In this document: one piece after another, positions 34,737-46,399 of the stretch
Layout: every line of letters starts with the position of its first letter
Position numbering within the stretch: the stretch's first letter is position 1
Origin: Cornus controversa
Taxonomy: Eukaryota > Streptophyta > Magnoliopsida > Cornales > Cornaceae
Assembly: GCA_026545225.1 (NCBI GenBank)
Contig: CM048845.1
Span: 88,581,533 to 88,645,532, forward strand
Direction: 5' to 3'
Length of the DNA stretch: 64,000 nt
Translations under genes and position numbers: made by a program
Notes under the pieces: generated by a model
What the model saw: the letters and a program-made list of their open reading frames with translations, nothing else
What the model was told of the DNA's origin: nothing
Databases searched by the model: none

Positions 34737-34754
34737 ATATATATATATATATAT

Positions 34755-35372
34755 ATGAACGATACTACAGATATGGAACCAAATCTACCTGTGGTAGCTA
34801 AAAGAGTGTGGAAAATAGTACGTGTGTTGTTGTTCATGTTGAGGAAGGGCATATCAAAGCGAAAAATGATGGTTGATCTCAACATGATGATGAAACGTGG
34901 CAAGATCGCAGGGAAGGCCATACACAACCTCATGTTCCACCACCACACCGGGTCTACCTCCAACAGCCGGTCAAATGACCGACACGTGTCCTCCATAGAC
35001 CCGCGCGAGTACGAGTTCAGCTGCAGTAACAGCCCAGCATTCCCCTCCCACGTCACCAAGCTCAAAAACAGCATCCTCCACCACACTCACTTCTTTGCGT
35101 GTGCTCACGCGCCACCCACTGACGATGACGCGGCCACAGTCAATGCGGTGATGAAGGCATTGGAGGTGCTCAACAGCGAGGCTGCCTCGCCGGCGCTCCC
35201 GGGGTTTGGGCGGACCCCACTGGTGAGGCAGCTGAGGATAACAGACTCGCCATTCCCGTTACGAGACGTGGACGAGGATAGCCACGTTGACGAAGCTGCT
35301 GAGGAGTTCATAGAAAAATTCTATAATCATTTGAGGAGACAGAATTTAACGGGTACACCGAGGTCACGGTGA
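34755..35372 (+). CDS. DUF761 / Avr9-Cf-9 rapidly elicited protein 146-like, copy C
   Basis: This intronless gene encodes 205 residues from ATG 34755, or 199 from the conserved ATG at 34773. It has the N-terminal block KRVWKIVRVLLFMLRKG ... VDLNMMMKRGKIAGKAI, the FHHHTGSTS segment, the full VNAVMKALEVLNSEAA helix, LPGFGRTPLVRQLRI, and the DUF761 signature VDEAAEEFIEKFYNHLRRQ at residues 178-196. It is the longest and least altered copy. The frame stays open upstream to an ATG at 34563, through the CT repeat. That extension would be a Leu-Ser repeat with no counterpart in A and is unlikely to be translated from the TATA-initiated mRNA. AATAAA at 35490. Function is known only at family level (plant-specific, stress-associated). 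Confidence 0.8.
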   Translation: MNDTTDMEPNLPVVAKRVWKIVRVLLFMLRKGISKRKMMVDLNMMMKRGKIAGKAIHNLMFHHHTGSTSNSRSNDRHVSSIDPREYEFSCSNSPAFPSHVTKLKNSILHHTHFFACAHAPPTDDDAATVNAVMKALEVLNSEAASPALPGFGRTPLVRQLRITDSPFPLRDVDEDSHVDEAAEEFIEKFYNHLRRQNLTGTPRSR

Positions 35373-35489
35373 GAAATTCGGGCATGTGTGTCAGATTCCG
35401 ACTACCCGTGTGTTTTTGCTTGGGCAATTAGTGCCTTAACGTACCTTCATGTCATGGGTACATCTTATTGGTTTGTTCATGAAGATAAG

Positions 35490-35495
35490 AATAAA
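35490..35495 (+). terminator. Polyadenylation signal of gene C
   Basis: AATAAA about 120 bases after the stop codon, in the context GAAGATAAGAATAAAGGTTG shared with A and B. Confidence 0.55.
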
Positions 35496-36169
35496 GGTTG
35501 CATGGCTTTGCTATCTTCAAAATGTTTGTGAGGATTGAAATTTCAGTTGATACAACTTAATTTACCAGATGTAAAATGCTTTGCAAACAGTAATTTTACA
35601 GGGAATAATTGTTAGTTAGAATATTGTAACATTCTCATATTTATGAAATGAGAGCTTATCTTTTATTTTGAGATTATGAATGTCAATCTTACTTGATACT
35701 TATTTACCTTTTCCCCAAAAACAGAAATATATATATATATATATACACACACTTGATACTAAATTAACCGGAAAATTTTGTTCCGATCGAATTATTTTAT
35801 TTACCATATTACCCCGGCCTCGTAATCATCAATGGGACCAAAATACTTTAGTTAATATTACTGCCACTTATTGACCAACCTGATTCCACTATGTTAAAAG
35901 GCAAACCTACCACGTTTCTTTAAGTAGTTGTGCTTTTGCTTTGATGTTTTCAATTGTTTTCCAAAGCTACTTTACTTCCTTTTACGTTGGTGAATTGGAA
36001 GCGCGCTAGCTAGCCTTTGTTCAACACTCCAACAGCGCGGCCAACATATATACTATGCAAGTATGGAACATTTAATAAAACCAGCCAAGATACGTACACC
36101 GAGAGTATAAGTCTACTATATATATATATATATATGGGTAATGTAATTATCCGTCAAGTGGTAAATATG

Positions 36170-36580
36170 CACAATAATACCAAAAAATTGGATTTTTTTT
36201 TTTTTTTGAAAAAAAAAATTATTTTCATAAATTCTATCTTTCTAATGAAAAACGTTTTGGAAATAACTTTTGAAAAAAAAATTAAAAATTTTAATTAAGT
36301 AATTGTGCATATTTAATTTTTTTTCTCGAAAATTATTTTCGGAATTTTTTTCTATAAAAAAAATTCATTTTTTTTTATTAAGGTAAAAAAATATTAATAT
36401 AAAATAACCCATCTCTTTCTAATAGAAAATTTTTGAGAAACAATTTTTGGGAAACAAAAAAAAATCTGAAATTTTTATTATTTAATTGTGCATTTTTAGT
36501 TTTTTTTTTTCAAAAAAACTCTTTTTTTATTTATTAAGGTAAAAAAATACTTAATATAAAAAAATATATCTTCTCTCTAT
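36170..36580. repeat. Degenerate tandem duplication, about 180 bp units
   Basis: A segment with TAATTGTGCATATTTAATTTTT and TTATTAAGGTAAAAAAATA recurs (about 36297-36410 and about 36481-36570), with long A and T runs that could form an imperfect hairpin. No coding content. Confidence 0.55.
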
Positions 36581-36599
36581 AATGGAGGGTGTTGAATCT

Positions 36600-37195
36600 G
36601 CATATGAATACGAGTACCGGAGAGGATTTTAACCCACGTCCATGAATCCCATACATGACTAAATATAACAAAAATTGCATCTTTTTAAGAATCAGCTAAC
36701 AAGTCCAAAATAGTCTGCAAATTTGATGTGATAGATATATTTGATTATATACCTTAAATTAAAAAGTTATAGTTTCTTTTGGGAGCACTAGCTCCACTAT
36801 AACCCCAAAATCAATGAAAAAAAATAAAAACGACAAAATTAAAAAGCATTTCAACTTTAATTACTAACAAAGATCTAGCACTAGAAATGTGACTGGTAGG
36901 AATTGACTGGGTCAAAGTTGCATGGCATGATATCCATGCTTCCTTATTATGTAAGGGAAAAAAAAAACGTACACGGTAATGAGAGGTCATAGCACTTCTC
37001 TTATTATTATTTTTTCAAATATTATAACTATTCTTTAGTTATGAAATGATTTCTTGTCTCGCTCTCCAAATACCGTTTAACCCTTTATTTTATCTCCTCA
37101 AAATTAATAATTGGTATATCATATGAATTATGTTGATTGCTTTTGGAATTCCTTCTTTTCTTTTCTTCTTGTGGCATAAGTTTTAAATCATAAAT

Positions 37196-37230
<35 letters not shown>

Positions 37231-37892
37231 AGTAGAGACTGTTTAATTTTGCATAATATTTTCAAAAAAAAAAGGTAATCGAGATATTTATATTTTTTTG
37301 ATGCATTAAAAACTTTGGAATATCACAATAATATGTTTGATTAGTTTATTATTTTTCTTGTTTTTTTTTTTCATTCAATATTCATGTGGGTCTAAAAAAT
37401 GATGTTTATATAAATTTCATTCAACTTGAATTATCTCTGATGTTTGTTATTCAAGAAAATGATGAAAATAAAAGAAAAAGAATGTTCATTGTGATGGCTT
37501 GGGAGTTGAATTTATTTGTGTTCTTCCTACTTTGGTACATTCTTCTTATGTTTGTGGCAAGAAGTAGCATATTGTTTTAACTTTTTGTTCATCTCTCTCC
37601 CATAGTTTTTTCCTTTTTTGGTTTTTTTTTTCAAGTATTTGTCTTCTGTAATGATTTGAAACTTAAAATAGTTTTCAGTGAAGTGTTAGTTTACAAAGTT
37701 AGGTAAAAAAAGTAAAAAAAAAATTAGTGAGAAGGGTAGTTATGATATTTTAAAATAAAAGATATTGTACTAATGAGTTTAGAAACATTCTTGTCATTTT
37801 TTTTAAAAGATAAAAAGAAAGTGGGGGTGCAATTGTAGGAAAGAAGGGTCTCAATATGGCCTCCCAAAAAAATAATTATTTTGGGACGGGAG

Positions 37893-37936
<44 letters not shown>

Positions 37937-38082
37937 GGGATAATAATTTGTGCAGTGAAAAATTATCACTAAATGTGTAGTGAATACACTGTTTGGATAT
38001 AAAGACGCTGTTTGAATTTTATTTACATTATTTAAGAATAAGAGTGATTTACTTTTTTGGTAAGAACTTTCATTATTTTATC

Positions 38083-38118
<36 letters not shown>

Positions 38119-38690
38119 AAGTGGGCTGGATATTATTTCTTTTGGGCAATGACTTAAACTTTTGTCTAAGCACTGTAGGGAAATCTATGATACTGATAAA
38201 CTGGCAAGACAGATGATTTAGCTTTTTCTTTGTAGATATATATGTATAGGTGGCAAGGCGGCAGGCAAAGTGAACAACTAAAGCCTAAAGTTTAGGCAAT
38301 ATGTTTGGTGAGAAAGTATGAAAACGAGGGTATGGTGGGACACATGTCACTTTTTTAACTTACCTTTGCCGTGCTTCCCTGTCATTTCAGAAAAGCTCCA
38401 TATATAATTGCGCGACTTTTTTGAAAGCAACCATTTATTTGAATGTTAATCATAATCTTCTTTTTCTGAGTTTTGCACCCTAACATAAAACTAATACACC
38501 AAGTTAGGGGTGCAACTCAAGCGAAGTGCAACTCCAACCCCAAGTCATTGCAGGCTAATTCGTATCTAACCCCACTTCGGGTTAAGATTGTTGGTCTTAA
38601 CCCAACAATTTTCAGATTGGGCGAGTTGACTACTTCACTCGCAGTATTTTTCTCTCTCTTTCTCTTCTTTTTTTGCTTAATTGTGGGCTA
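36600..38690. other. AT-rich intergenic DNA with simple repeats
   Basis: TA runs at about 37199-37226, 37898-37912 (followed by an AG run to about 37936) and 38085-38114. Around 38470-38520 there is a short inverted pair (GTTTTGCACCCTAA and TTAGGGGTGCAAC). No gene recognised. Confidence 0.5.
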
Positions 38691-39430
38691 AAAAGTATCG
38701 ACACTTCGTCTAGGAGTGGTGGATGCGTCGGATACTTCTTAAAAGTATTCTAAATTTATTTATTTACACTCCTTAAAAGTGTTCTAGATTTATTTATTTT
38801 TTGACACACGAGAGACATGGTTAGCACACGTTACAGACACCGATAGAATATCGCGGTGTATATTTTATAATTTTTAAAAGTGCAAAAAGAGATTGGACTA
38901 TTTTTTTGAACATTTTAGTCCCTCGTCTAAAAGTTGACAACTTGACCACTCGAAAAAAACTATAATGACATATATATCCTTTAATATGATCATTATGTCA
39001 TTTTCTCTATAAATATAGTATTTTCTAAATAAAAATTCAGAAAAATAACAAATAGTTAGATAAAATTCTAAAATAACAAGTTTAGAAACAAAAAAAATAA
39101 AAGACCAATAGAACTTTATTTAACATTAAAGTCATGTTGTTTTGTTTGATAATTTGTATTTAAATTTATTTGTTTGTTCTTAAAAAAAAGAGTAAATTCA
39201 AGGTTCTAGTAGCAATTTTGAACCCAATCATAACACCCCTTTTTAGAAATAAGTTAATTTTTTGATAATTAATTGAAGTATTTGAGTAATTTAGTCTCTC
39301 CTTTTCTATTATTCAATTTATGATAGTGTTGATATAGGTTATCTTGTTGAATAAGTATTAATATAATATATTATTATTTTATAACCGTATTCTATGTCTT
39401 TGTCCTTTTTCTCAAAAATTGGCATATAGT
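38690..39430. mobile_element. Diverged copy of the 59.2-kb CGGACAC-type element
   Basis: Degenerate GGATACTTCTTAAAAGTATTC-like units near 38730-38800, and the end TATTATTTTATAACCGTATTCT at about 39370-39395, parallel the left repeats and the TATTATTTTATAGCCGTATTCT segment of the element at 59195-59720. No clean termini or duplication were found. Confidence 0.45.
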
Positions 39431-39646
39431 CGTGTTTGTGTGGATTGTCAACCAAAGAAGCTTTAACGACTGGGGAAAAGAAAAACTTTTAAGGCTGAAC
39501 TTTACCAAACAAAGCTTTGAGTGGGTAAAGCTAAAGCAAGGTAGAACACGACATTTAAAAAAATTTCAGTATATATCTATCTATCATTTTTACTATAGAT
39601 CTTAGAAAATCAGATAACGATTTTGTGCACCAACGGCAAACCCGAC

Positions 39647-40102
39647 TAGGGATGGCAATTTAATCCGATTCGGCCGAAAATCGCTCTGTCTCATCCCGTT
39701 TAAATCAATTATGAGAAATGCTAAATTGTTTTAGGGTGATTATGGAGGTAAGAGAAAAATTCGCGAAGAGACGAAGATGGGTATAGGCATCCCCGCCCTG
39801 TTTATATATTAGATTTATTATATTACTTTTATATATATAAAACACATACAAATAATTTTAACTAGTTCAAATCTTATTGGTAGTGTACATATAAATTATC
39901 AAAGAACTTATCACATAAGAGTGTAAAGACTAAAAAGAATAGAATTACAAAGTAATTTTTTAAAAAAAGTTCTTAAAAAAAAATCATTCGGCCTCGACTC
40001 GTTTATTAAATAGAGTAGGACAAAAATGAAAAAACCTTTTTCTAAATAAAGACGAGAATGGAGAAAGGTACCCCGTCCCATATCTATTCTGTTGCCATCC
40101 TA
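39647..40102. mobile_element. hAT-like MITE, 456 bp
   Basis: Inverted ends TAGGGATGGCAA and, inverted from the right, TAGGATGGCAAC, flanked by AACCCGAC (39639-39646) and AACCCAGC (40103-40110), an 8-bp duplication matching at 6 positions. The interior resembles 63283-63835 (shared TATCAAAGA and CTTATTGGTAGTG-like segments), so both belong to one family. No transposase. Confidence 0.75.
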
Positions 40103-40110
40103 AACCCAGC

Positions 40111-41185
40111 CATATACAACATCCTACTAAACATATCGATACATAATTTAATATAGGCAACCATATTTTATATCTTCTGTGACATCATCATAAAACCATA
40201 TATATGTATGTATGTGTATATATATATATATATATCGTGAAGAGAAATAGATTAACATGACTATGTTTGATAGAATAAAATATGCACAATATATAAATTT
40301 GCAACTTGAAAAAGAGTAATTTATATGTTTTAACTGAAATACTATCAATTTTATGATACCGATATCATGCTTGCTGGTATGCTGCTGTAACATATCAAAC
40401 TCTTTACAAGTCAATTTAGATTGCTCAAAACTTGACTTTCTTACTTTAGTACACAGCTTTTTGACATTCTTGTCATTTTATAATTTCGAAAGTAGCGGAA
40501 AGTTCCAACTAGAAGTCTAGAACACACAAGGGAAAAACAGTAACCACAAATTATCAATAATGTGATTCTTGTAAATTGACTATCATTTTAAAAAGAAAAA
40601 TTATAATTTTTGCACTCTTTTTTCATAATTTCAAACTGCACAGGATTTTCTTAATTAAAATAATGACCAAGTTGTATTTTTTTTTTTTTTAACGTGGATA
40701 AAATTGTATTTTAAAAGTATTGAAACAGTAAGATATTCGTACAAGCAACGACTCAAAATAGACCTAATTTTTAATATTTCACAAAATAGAGACTACTTCA
40801 AGACTGAAATTTGCACAAGTGGAACCGATGGTAAAGCATTTTACTGCTGAAACATGAAGCTGCTGAAACCAATTGAAAACATTTCTTTGAAATAAAATAT
40901 GCATTTGATTATGAAAATAAAAGTTGTGTTTTATAAAAAATATATATATATGTAATCAAGTTCATGTCTGATTAGGTATCAAACTTAATCCAATGAAGTC
41001 CTGACGGTTGTTGAAAATTCATGAAATATCGCATTGAATCAAATCAATTCTACATATTACACTTTTCTAAATAGTCCAATATTTTTTTTAACCATGGCCC
41101 AATAAATTAATTATTATTATTGGTTCATATATTTAAAAAGAATAATGAAAAATAATCATTATATGATATTTGATATGGTATGTTC
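40111..41185. other. AT-rich intergenic DNA
   Basis: Contains a TA run near 40217-40234. No gene, RNA or element boundary recognised. Confidence 0.5.
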
Positions 41186-41188
41186 TTA

Positions 41189-41903
41189 GAGCAACCACAA
41201 TTACTACATGCCAAATTTGGTTTTATGCCCACACTTGACTCCAAGGTGGGGCCAATGTGGGCTCGTGGTGAGGCTCAGGACCATGCTTGCGAGTCCACGA
41301 GATTTTTTTTTTTTCTTTTCCTCCGGTGAAACGAAAAAAATGCAATGGAGAGATTTGAAACTTCCTCTTTAAGAAAAGCTAACCACACCAAACCATTTAC
41401 TATTTTTGTTACTAAAGTACACAATTATTATATTTATTGCATGTTCTGAACTGCATGGATCATTTTCAAATGAATTACTTTCTACCGCCTAAAACCTTTT
41501 ATATAATATATATATATAGTCCAATTAAAATTATATTCAATCAATTATAAAATAACCTTTTATATAATATATATATATAGTCCAATTAAAATTATATTCA
41601 ATCAATTATAAAATAACACGTAAATAAATTTGTTTATATATAATTTATTTTATATGTAGACAAAATTATATATTTTTTAATTTATTATTATTTTATATGA
41701 TTTGATTATCACATATCATATATGATATCAATTTAATTTATTTATTGTTTAAATCTATTATTACTATTAATAATAATAAAATAAAAAAATTATTATTTTT
41801 TGCCTACCGAAAATTTGGAGAGTTATGAACATTGACGCGACTCTAAAAAACTGAAGTTGAAAATTTGGAGAATCAAAATTCGGAGAAGCTAATGCGGATG
41901 CTT
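41189..41903. mobile_element. Harbinger-like MITE, 715 bp
   Basis: Ends GAGCAACCACAATTACTAC and, inverted from the right, AAGCATCCGCATTAGCTTC, flanked by TTA on both sides (41186-41188 and 41904-41906), the duplication size of PIF/Harbinger elements. GAGCATCC-type ends are common among plant Tourist-like MITEs. The interior is AT-rich, non-coding, and includes the tandem duplication at 41493-41614. Confidence 0.6.
41493..41614. repeat. Perfect 61-bp tandem duplication
   Basis: 41493-41553 and 41554-41614 are identical (unit starts AACCTTTTATATAATATATA), so the duplication is recent or an assembly artefact. Confidence 0.95.
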
Positions 41904-41906
41904 TTA

Positions 41907-43808
41907 ACGGATCGAATCTCTGAAAATAATCCATAATCTAATGTGATCCTATAAATTTATAATTTATAAATCTTCCATTAAACCAATTGACAGACCAAAT
42001 CAACACCATAAGTATAATATAATATAGGGGGTGTTGTATGTCTTTATGAGTTTATGTCTATATATGTATGGTAACCATTGAATATGATTGCAATAATTTT
42101 TTTAAGTTATTTTTTTTATACCTAGATCATATCAAACGGTTACCATGCTTGGTGTGCAGAAAATTTCTTGCTCACCGGTGAACAAGAGATCATTCTTCTA
42201 TATATATATATATATATATATGAAATTCTGCAAAGTGAAAAGTCAAAAGAAAAAAAAGGGGAAATTAAGCGTCGTCGAGCAAAGCGACGGAGTTGGTGGT
42301 GGTATATGCAGCATGATTGGCTCCAAGTTAAAAAAAAATCCATGAGCTTGGAAGGGTGGCCTCCTCAACTTGTAGAAAGTGGCTTCACTAAAAGTTGCAT
42401 TTCTTTCATACCAAGTTTTCTCCAATAAAATACAATGAATGCTGTCTTAATTGAAACAAACAAAAGCCTCTACTTAACAAAAGTAAAAGTAAAACAAAAG
42501 CAAAAGCAAAAGCAAAAGCAACCTCCATTATTTAAATTAATATATGCTTTTACTTTTCCAAAAGGTGTCCATGCAATCATACATCTCTTCATTGCTTAAT
42601 CCACCAATTTTAACTGAAATACTCTTTTTAGATTCACTTTCATTTTCATGACACATATTAATTTTATGCTGTCAAAACTTTTACTCCTATAAGTCAATTT
42701 GTATTATTATGTAGTTGAGTTATTTGTTGAAGAAAAAATATATATATTCTAAAAATTAGATGATTCAAATGGTAGGTATGATTTGTGACCTAAAGAGATA
42801 AATCGTTTAAATTTTTTAATTCTTTTTCATTCAACGTATTACACACTTACGTATTTGTGTTCGTTTTCTTTTTCTTTTTACCAAATTTTTGTAACCTGTT
42901 TTTTTTAAAAAAAATATTTAACTCTTATTCCATACAACTTGTTACTCACATTCTTGTCATTTTATACTGGGAAAGTAGCTCAAAGTTCAACTAAACTCAC
43001 TTTATAAAGTAAGTAACCATAAAATATCAGAAGTATGATTGTTGGTCATTGACTATGTGATATTAACACTTACTTTTAAATTCTGCACTCCACTTAAAAC
43101 ATTTTTTGATAAAGGAAATAACTCAGTTGTCTTTCAAAAGTGACGGCCTAAGAGTATCTTTTAAGATATATAATTCTATATATAGTGTGTTACAGTATTT
43201 TTAAAAGAATTTTTTTCATTTTTTTTAATGTGGTATATAATTCTATAAATAAAGCTGTTATTTATGTTGAAATGGCAATTAATTTTGTGTTTTTTAAGCT
43301 CTTAATGGATTATATTCCCATCTGTTTGATGACAACTTTGGTACAATCTCTTATGAGTTGATCAATTCAATCCATGTTCTTTGTAACATTGAGAGGACCA
43401 GTATTGGAATATGCATATTTTATATTTAAAATAGAAAATCTTTTTTTATATATATTTTCTAGTCTATATATAGTTTCGTTGTAAGTTGCTTTGTTTTCCA
43501 TTATTTGTACTCAAGGATCGATTGAGAAAACAAAATATAAGATATGCTTTTTACAAAATAAAATGAAATGAAGTAAATAGTATATTTTAATAATGCAAAA
43601 TGAAAAGACAAAAGAAAAAAGGGAAGTAATTGTTGTATGGTGGTCATTGTCACCTCACCATACATCAATTATTTTTGAGGTAACGATAAACTGGCCTAAA
43701 AGAGTTCCATTCATTTCATGGGTTGTGTAGGACCCGAACTTGGGCCCATATCAACGATCAATCATTTGGAAATCACCTTTCTTAACACACACACACACAG
43801 AGCAGTGC
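41907..43808. other. AT-rich intergenic DNA
   Basis: TA runs near 42198-42221, a (AAGCAA)n-like run at about 42496-42520, and an inverted GGTAACCATTGAATATGAT / CATATCAAACGGTTACC pair at about 42069-42145. No gene seen. Confidence 0.5.
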
Positions 43809-43811
43809 TAA

Positions 43812-44554
43812 GCAACTATTCTTGAGCAGTGGGTGAAAATCTTCACAAAAATTAAATATTTTTTTATAATAAATTTCTTACTTTTTCATCAATCAATCAA
43901 TATATTCTTCTAACTCTAAAGTATTTACATTAGTATCATCAACAAACAAATAAAATTATAAATATATAAAGTATTAAAATATTTTTATTAATATTTTTTT
44001 ATATCATTCTGCTTTTAAATATTTTTAATAATCTATATACTTATTAATTTTTAAAATTTTGTAATTCTGGTTAATTGAATTAAAGAACATACTTTAAAGT
44101 ATTAAAATATTTTTTTATATTTTCCTGCTTTTAAATATTTTTAATAATCTATATACTTATGATAATCATTTCCTAAATAATTTTTAAAATTTTGTAATTA
44201 TGGTTAATTGAATTAAAGAACATATTTTTAAAGTATTAAAATTTTTTTTGTTATATTTTCCTGCTTTTAAATATTTTTAATAATCTATATACTTATTATA
44301 ATCATTTCCTATATAATTTTTAAAATTTTGTAATTATGGTTAATTGAACTAAAGAACATATTTTTCTTTTATATACTTATCATATTTTTTTATGAATATT
44401 TTTATATGTTTGTTGATTGCACCAATGTAAATACTTTAGAACTAAAAGGGTATATTGATTGATGAAAAGTAAGACACTTATTACAAAAAGTATTTAATTT
44501 TTGTAATTGATTTCCACTAATCAGTGGAATGATTGTGCAAGGATAGTCCTTCCC
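43812..44554. mobile_element. MITE of 743 bp with long inverted arms and internal tandem repeats
   Basis: Long inverted arms (about 43812-43975 and about 44385-44554) share ATCAATCAATATA, CTAAAGTATTTACATT and CATCAACAAACA-type segments. They are flanked by TAA on both sides (43809-43811 and 44555-44557), compatible with Harbinger/Tourist. Between the arms a unit of about 130 bp (CTGCTTTTAAATATTTTTAA ... GGTTAATTGAATTAAAGAAC) is present three times. No coding content. Confidence 0.7.
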
Positions 44555-44599
44555 TAAGATTCCTCGTATATCTATGTCTATTTATGGTCTAAAATAATT

Positions 44600-44940
44600 T
44601 TTTATCTTCAATCTAACGATTACGATTCACCCACTATATTTACGTCTAAATTCACATACACATCCATTTTCCCTCGCACCCCTAAAATGATTACATCTAA
44701 CAATTTTTTTTTATAAAGGCAATATACTAATGTGTGTGTGTATATATATCTATATAGCTTTTAAATTTGATATAATAAGACAAAAAAATTAATCTAAAGA
44801 TAAAAAGTTATTAAAAAATTAATTATATCGGACAAAATATCTTTATTTATTTACTATTTAAAATAATCTTATCACGATTAATAATAGCATGCACTAGTAT
44901 GTGTATATACAGACACGCGAAACGCACTTACAGACGCATG
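44600..44940. repeat. Dispersed repeat, relatives at 53610-53760 and 60150-60400
   Basis: ATTCACCCACTATATTTACG through CCCTAAAATGATT (44635-44700) matches 53645-53715. The following part, with TTGATATAATAAGACAAAAA and ATCTAAAGATAAAAAG (44766-44810), matches 60195-60245. Together the three copies suggest one old mobile family of which no ends can be placed here. Confidence 0.55.
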
Positions 44941-45046
44941 GTACTTCTTGGCCACTAATACAGAGTTAAGCCCAAAAGTAGAGTCTCTTTAGCCCTGATA
45001 CGAATAATAATATATGGGGTCCTCTCTTATCACTATTGGGGATTCT

Positions 45047-45085
<39 letters not shown>

Positions 45086-45103
45086 CTGTGTGTGTGTGTG
45101 TGG
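45047..45103. repeat. Compound CA-TA-TG microsatellite
   Basis: (CA)n, then (TA)n, then (TG)n in immediate succession. CA and TG are inverse complements, so the whole is a near-perfect palindrome. Confidence 0.95.
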
Positions 45104-46399
45104 ATATCCTGTGAGTTTATCTAATAAATTAGTTAAAAATCTACTGCTTTTCTTTTTTAATATTTTCTGGAAATTCATGGACTGTGTTGGCATTCAATAA
45201 TGTTAGTGAGCAGTACATGTGTAGCCCACTTGTTAAAGTTTAAAAGTGAGCCCAACTAGGAATCTGTTGCCATTGTGCAAACAAGGGGAACCCCATTATC
45301 CAATGCTCCAGTTAAATACTTAGAATCACCTTTTGTTAGTGGAAGGCTGTCCATATATTAATCCTCAACCTCTGTTTTTTTTTCTTTTTTTTCTTTTTTA
45401 TCATGATCCTTGACTTAAATTCTCTTGTGAATTGATATCTACTAGTTTGAGAAAATTGTGTGAAGTTATCCTGAAAAGTCGAAGATGAAACATTGACACA
45501 TTGCTGCAAGCTACTCATTTTCGACTACCCAATTAGATTACCATTATTAAATTAACGGTGTAAACATAATTAGCTTTTTGTTGGAATGTAAATTGGGCAT
45601 TGACCATATTGTTTGTATTATTGTTTACTAATTTAGAATGTTTTCTCAATCAATAACTTTGAGCCACTATCCATTATGATTTAAAGCAAACACACAGCAT
45701 ATTCCTAACAAACGAAGTTAAAGTACAAATGAAAATTTAGCAAGCTGCGTCCATTCACAGAATTGACCATTGTCTCAAACTGAAATTTCTCTAACCACTA
45801 TATCTATTATCTACCTTTGTTTGACATTAGATTAGAACATTCACTATTAATAGTTTCATATTACATAAATGAGCATTGTCCGGCACTAAAGTTCCTTTTA
45901 ACTATAGGATTAAATTAAACACCAAAATTTACACCGCTGTGATGGCACTTGAGTGCAGACAACACTATATATAATATAGGCACAAAGAACACACGAATTT
46001 ACAAAAAGTTGTGCCCTCCAACCTTTCATTATAAATCAAGAATAGTTACAAAAAAATCCTCAATGATGTTCTACACAAAATTACAAAGCAACTCTCAATA
46101 TGCTTATGCAAACCACCAAATAGAGTTTATATAGACTCCCACAAAATACCTATACATCCCACTATTTTACCCCACTAACTTAGTGGATGACACCCCCATC
46201 CGCTAAAATTGTGACACCAATTGTTAGGATAATGTTGGACCATCTCATATAGCGCCACATGTCAACGAGGTTGCACACCACTTGCCATAACTCTCCCAAA
46301 ATAGCACATGTGAAAGATATGTTGACCACCTCTTCCCTATATATATTGCTTGGATGTATACGTTATGCACTTCTCCACTTCCCACAATATTAGCACAAG
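45104..46399. other. Intergenic DNA
   Basis: No convincing gene or element. Open frames are short and of low complexity. Confidence 0.45.

Larger units (their letters stand above)
32630..34754 (+). promoter_or_regulatory. Upstream region and leader of gene C, split by a Mutator-like insertion
   Basis: The distal block (32670-32875) and proximal block (34240-34560) match B and A. They are separated by the element at 33036-34228. The distal G-box is changed to CACATG (32800-32805); the proximal G-box CACGTG (34328-34333) is intact. TATATA lies at 34570-34575. The leader 34620-34735 is dominated by (CT)n. Confidence 0.75.

Noticed and set aside
37386..37580. Hydrophobic 64-codon frame resembling a membrane segment
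   Set aside because: AT-rich DNA readily encodes Phe/Leu/Ile runs; there is no promoter, homologue or codon-use support.
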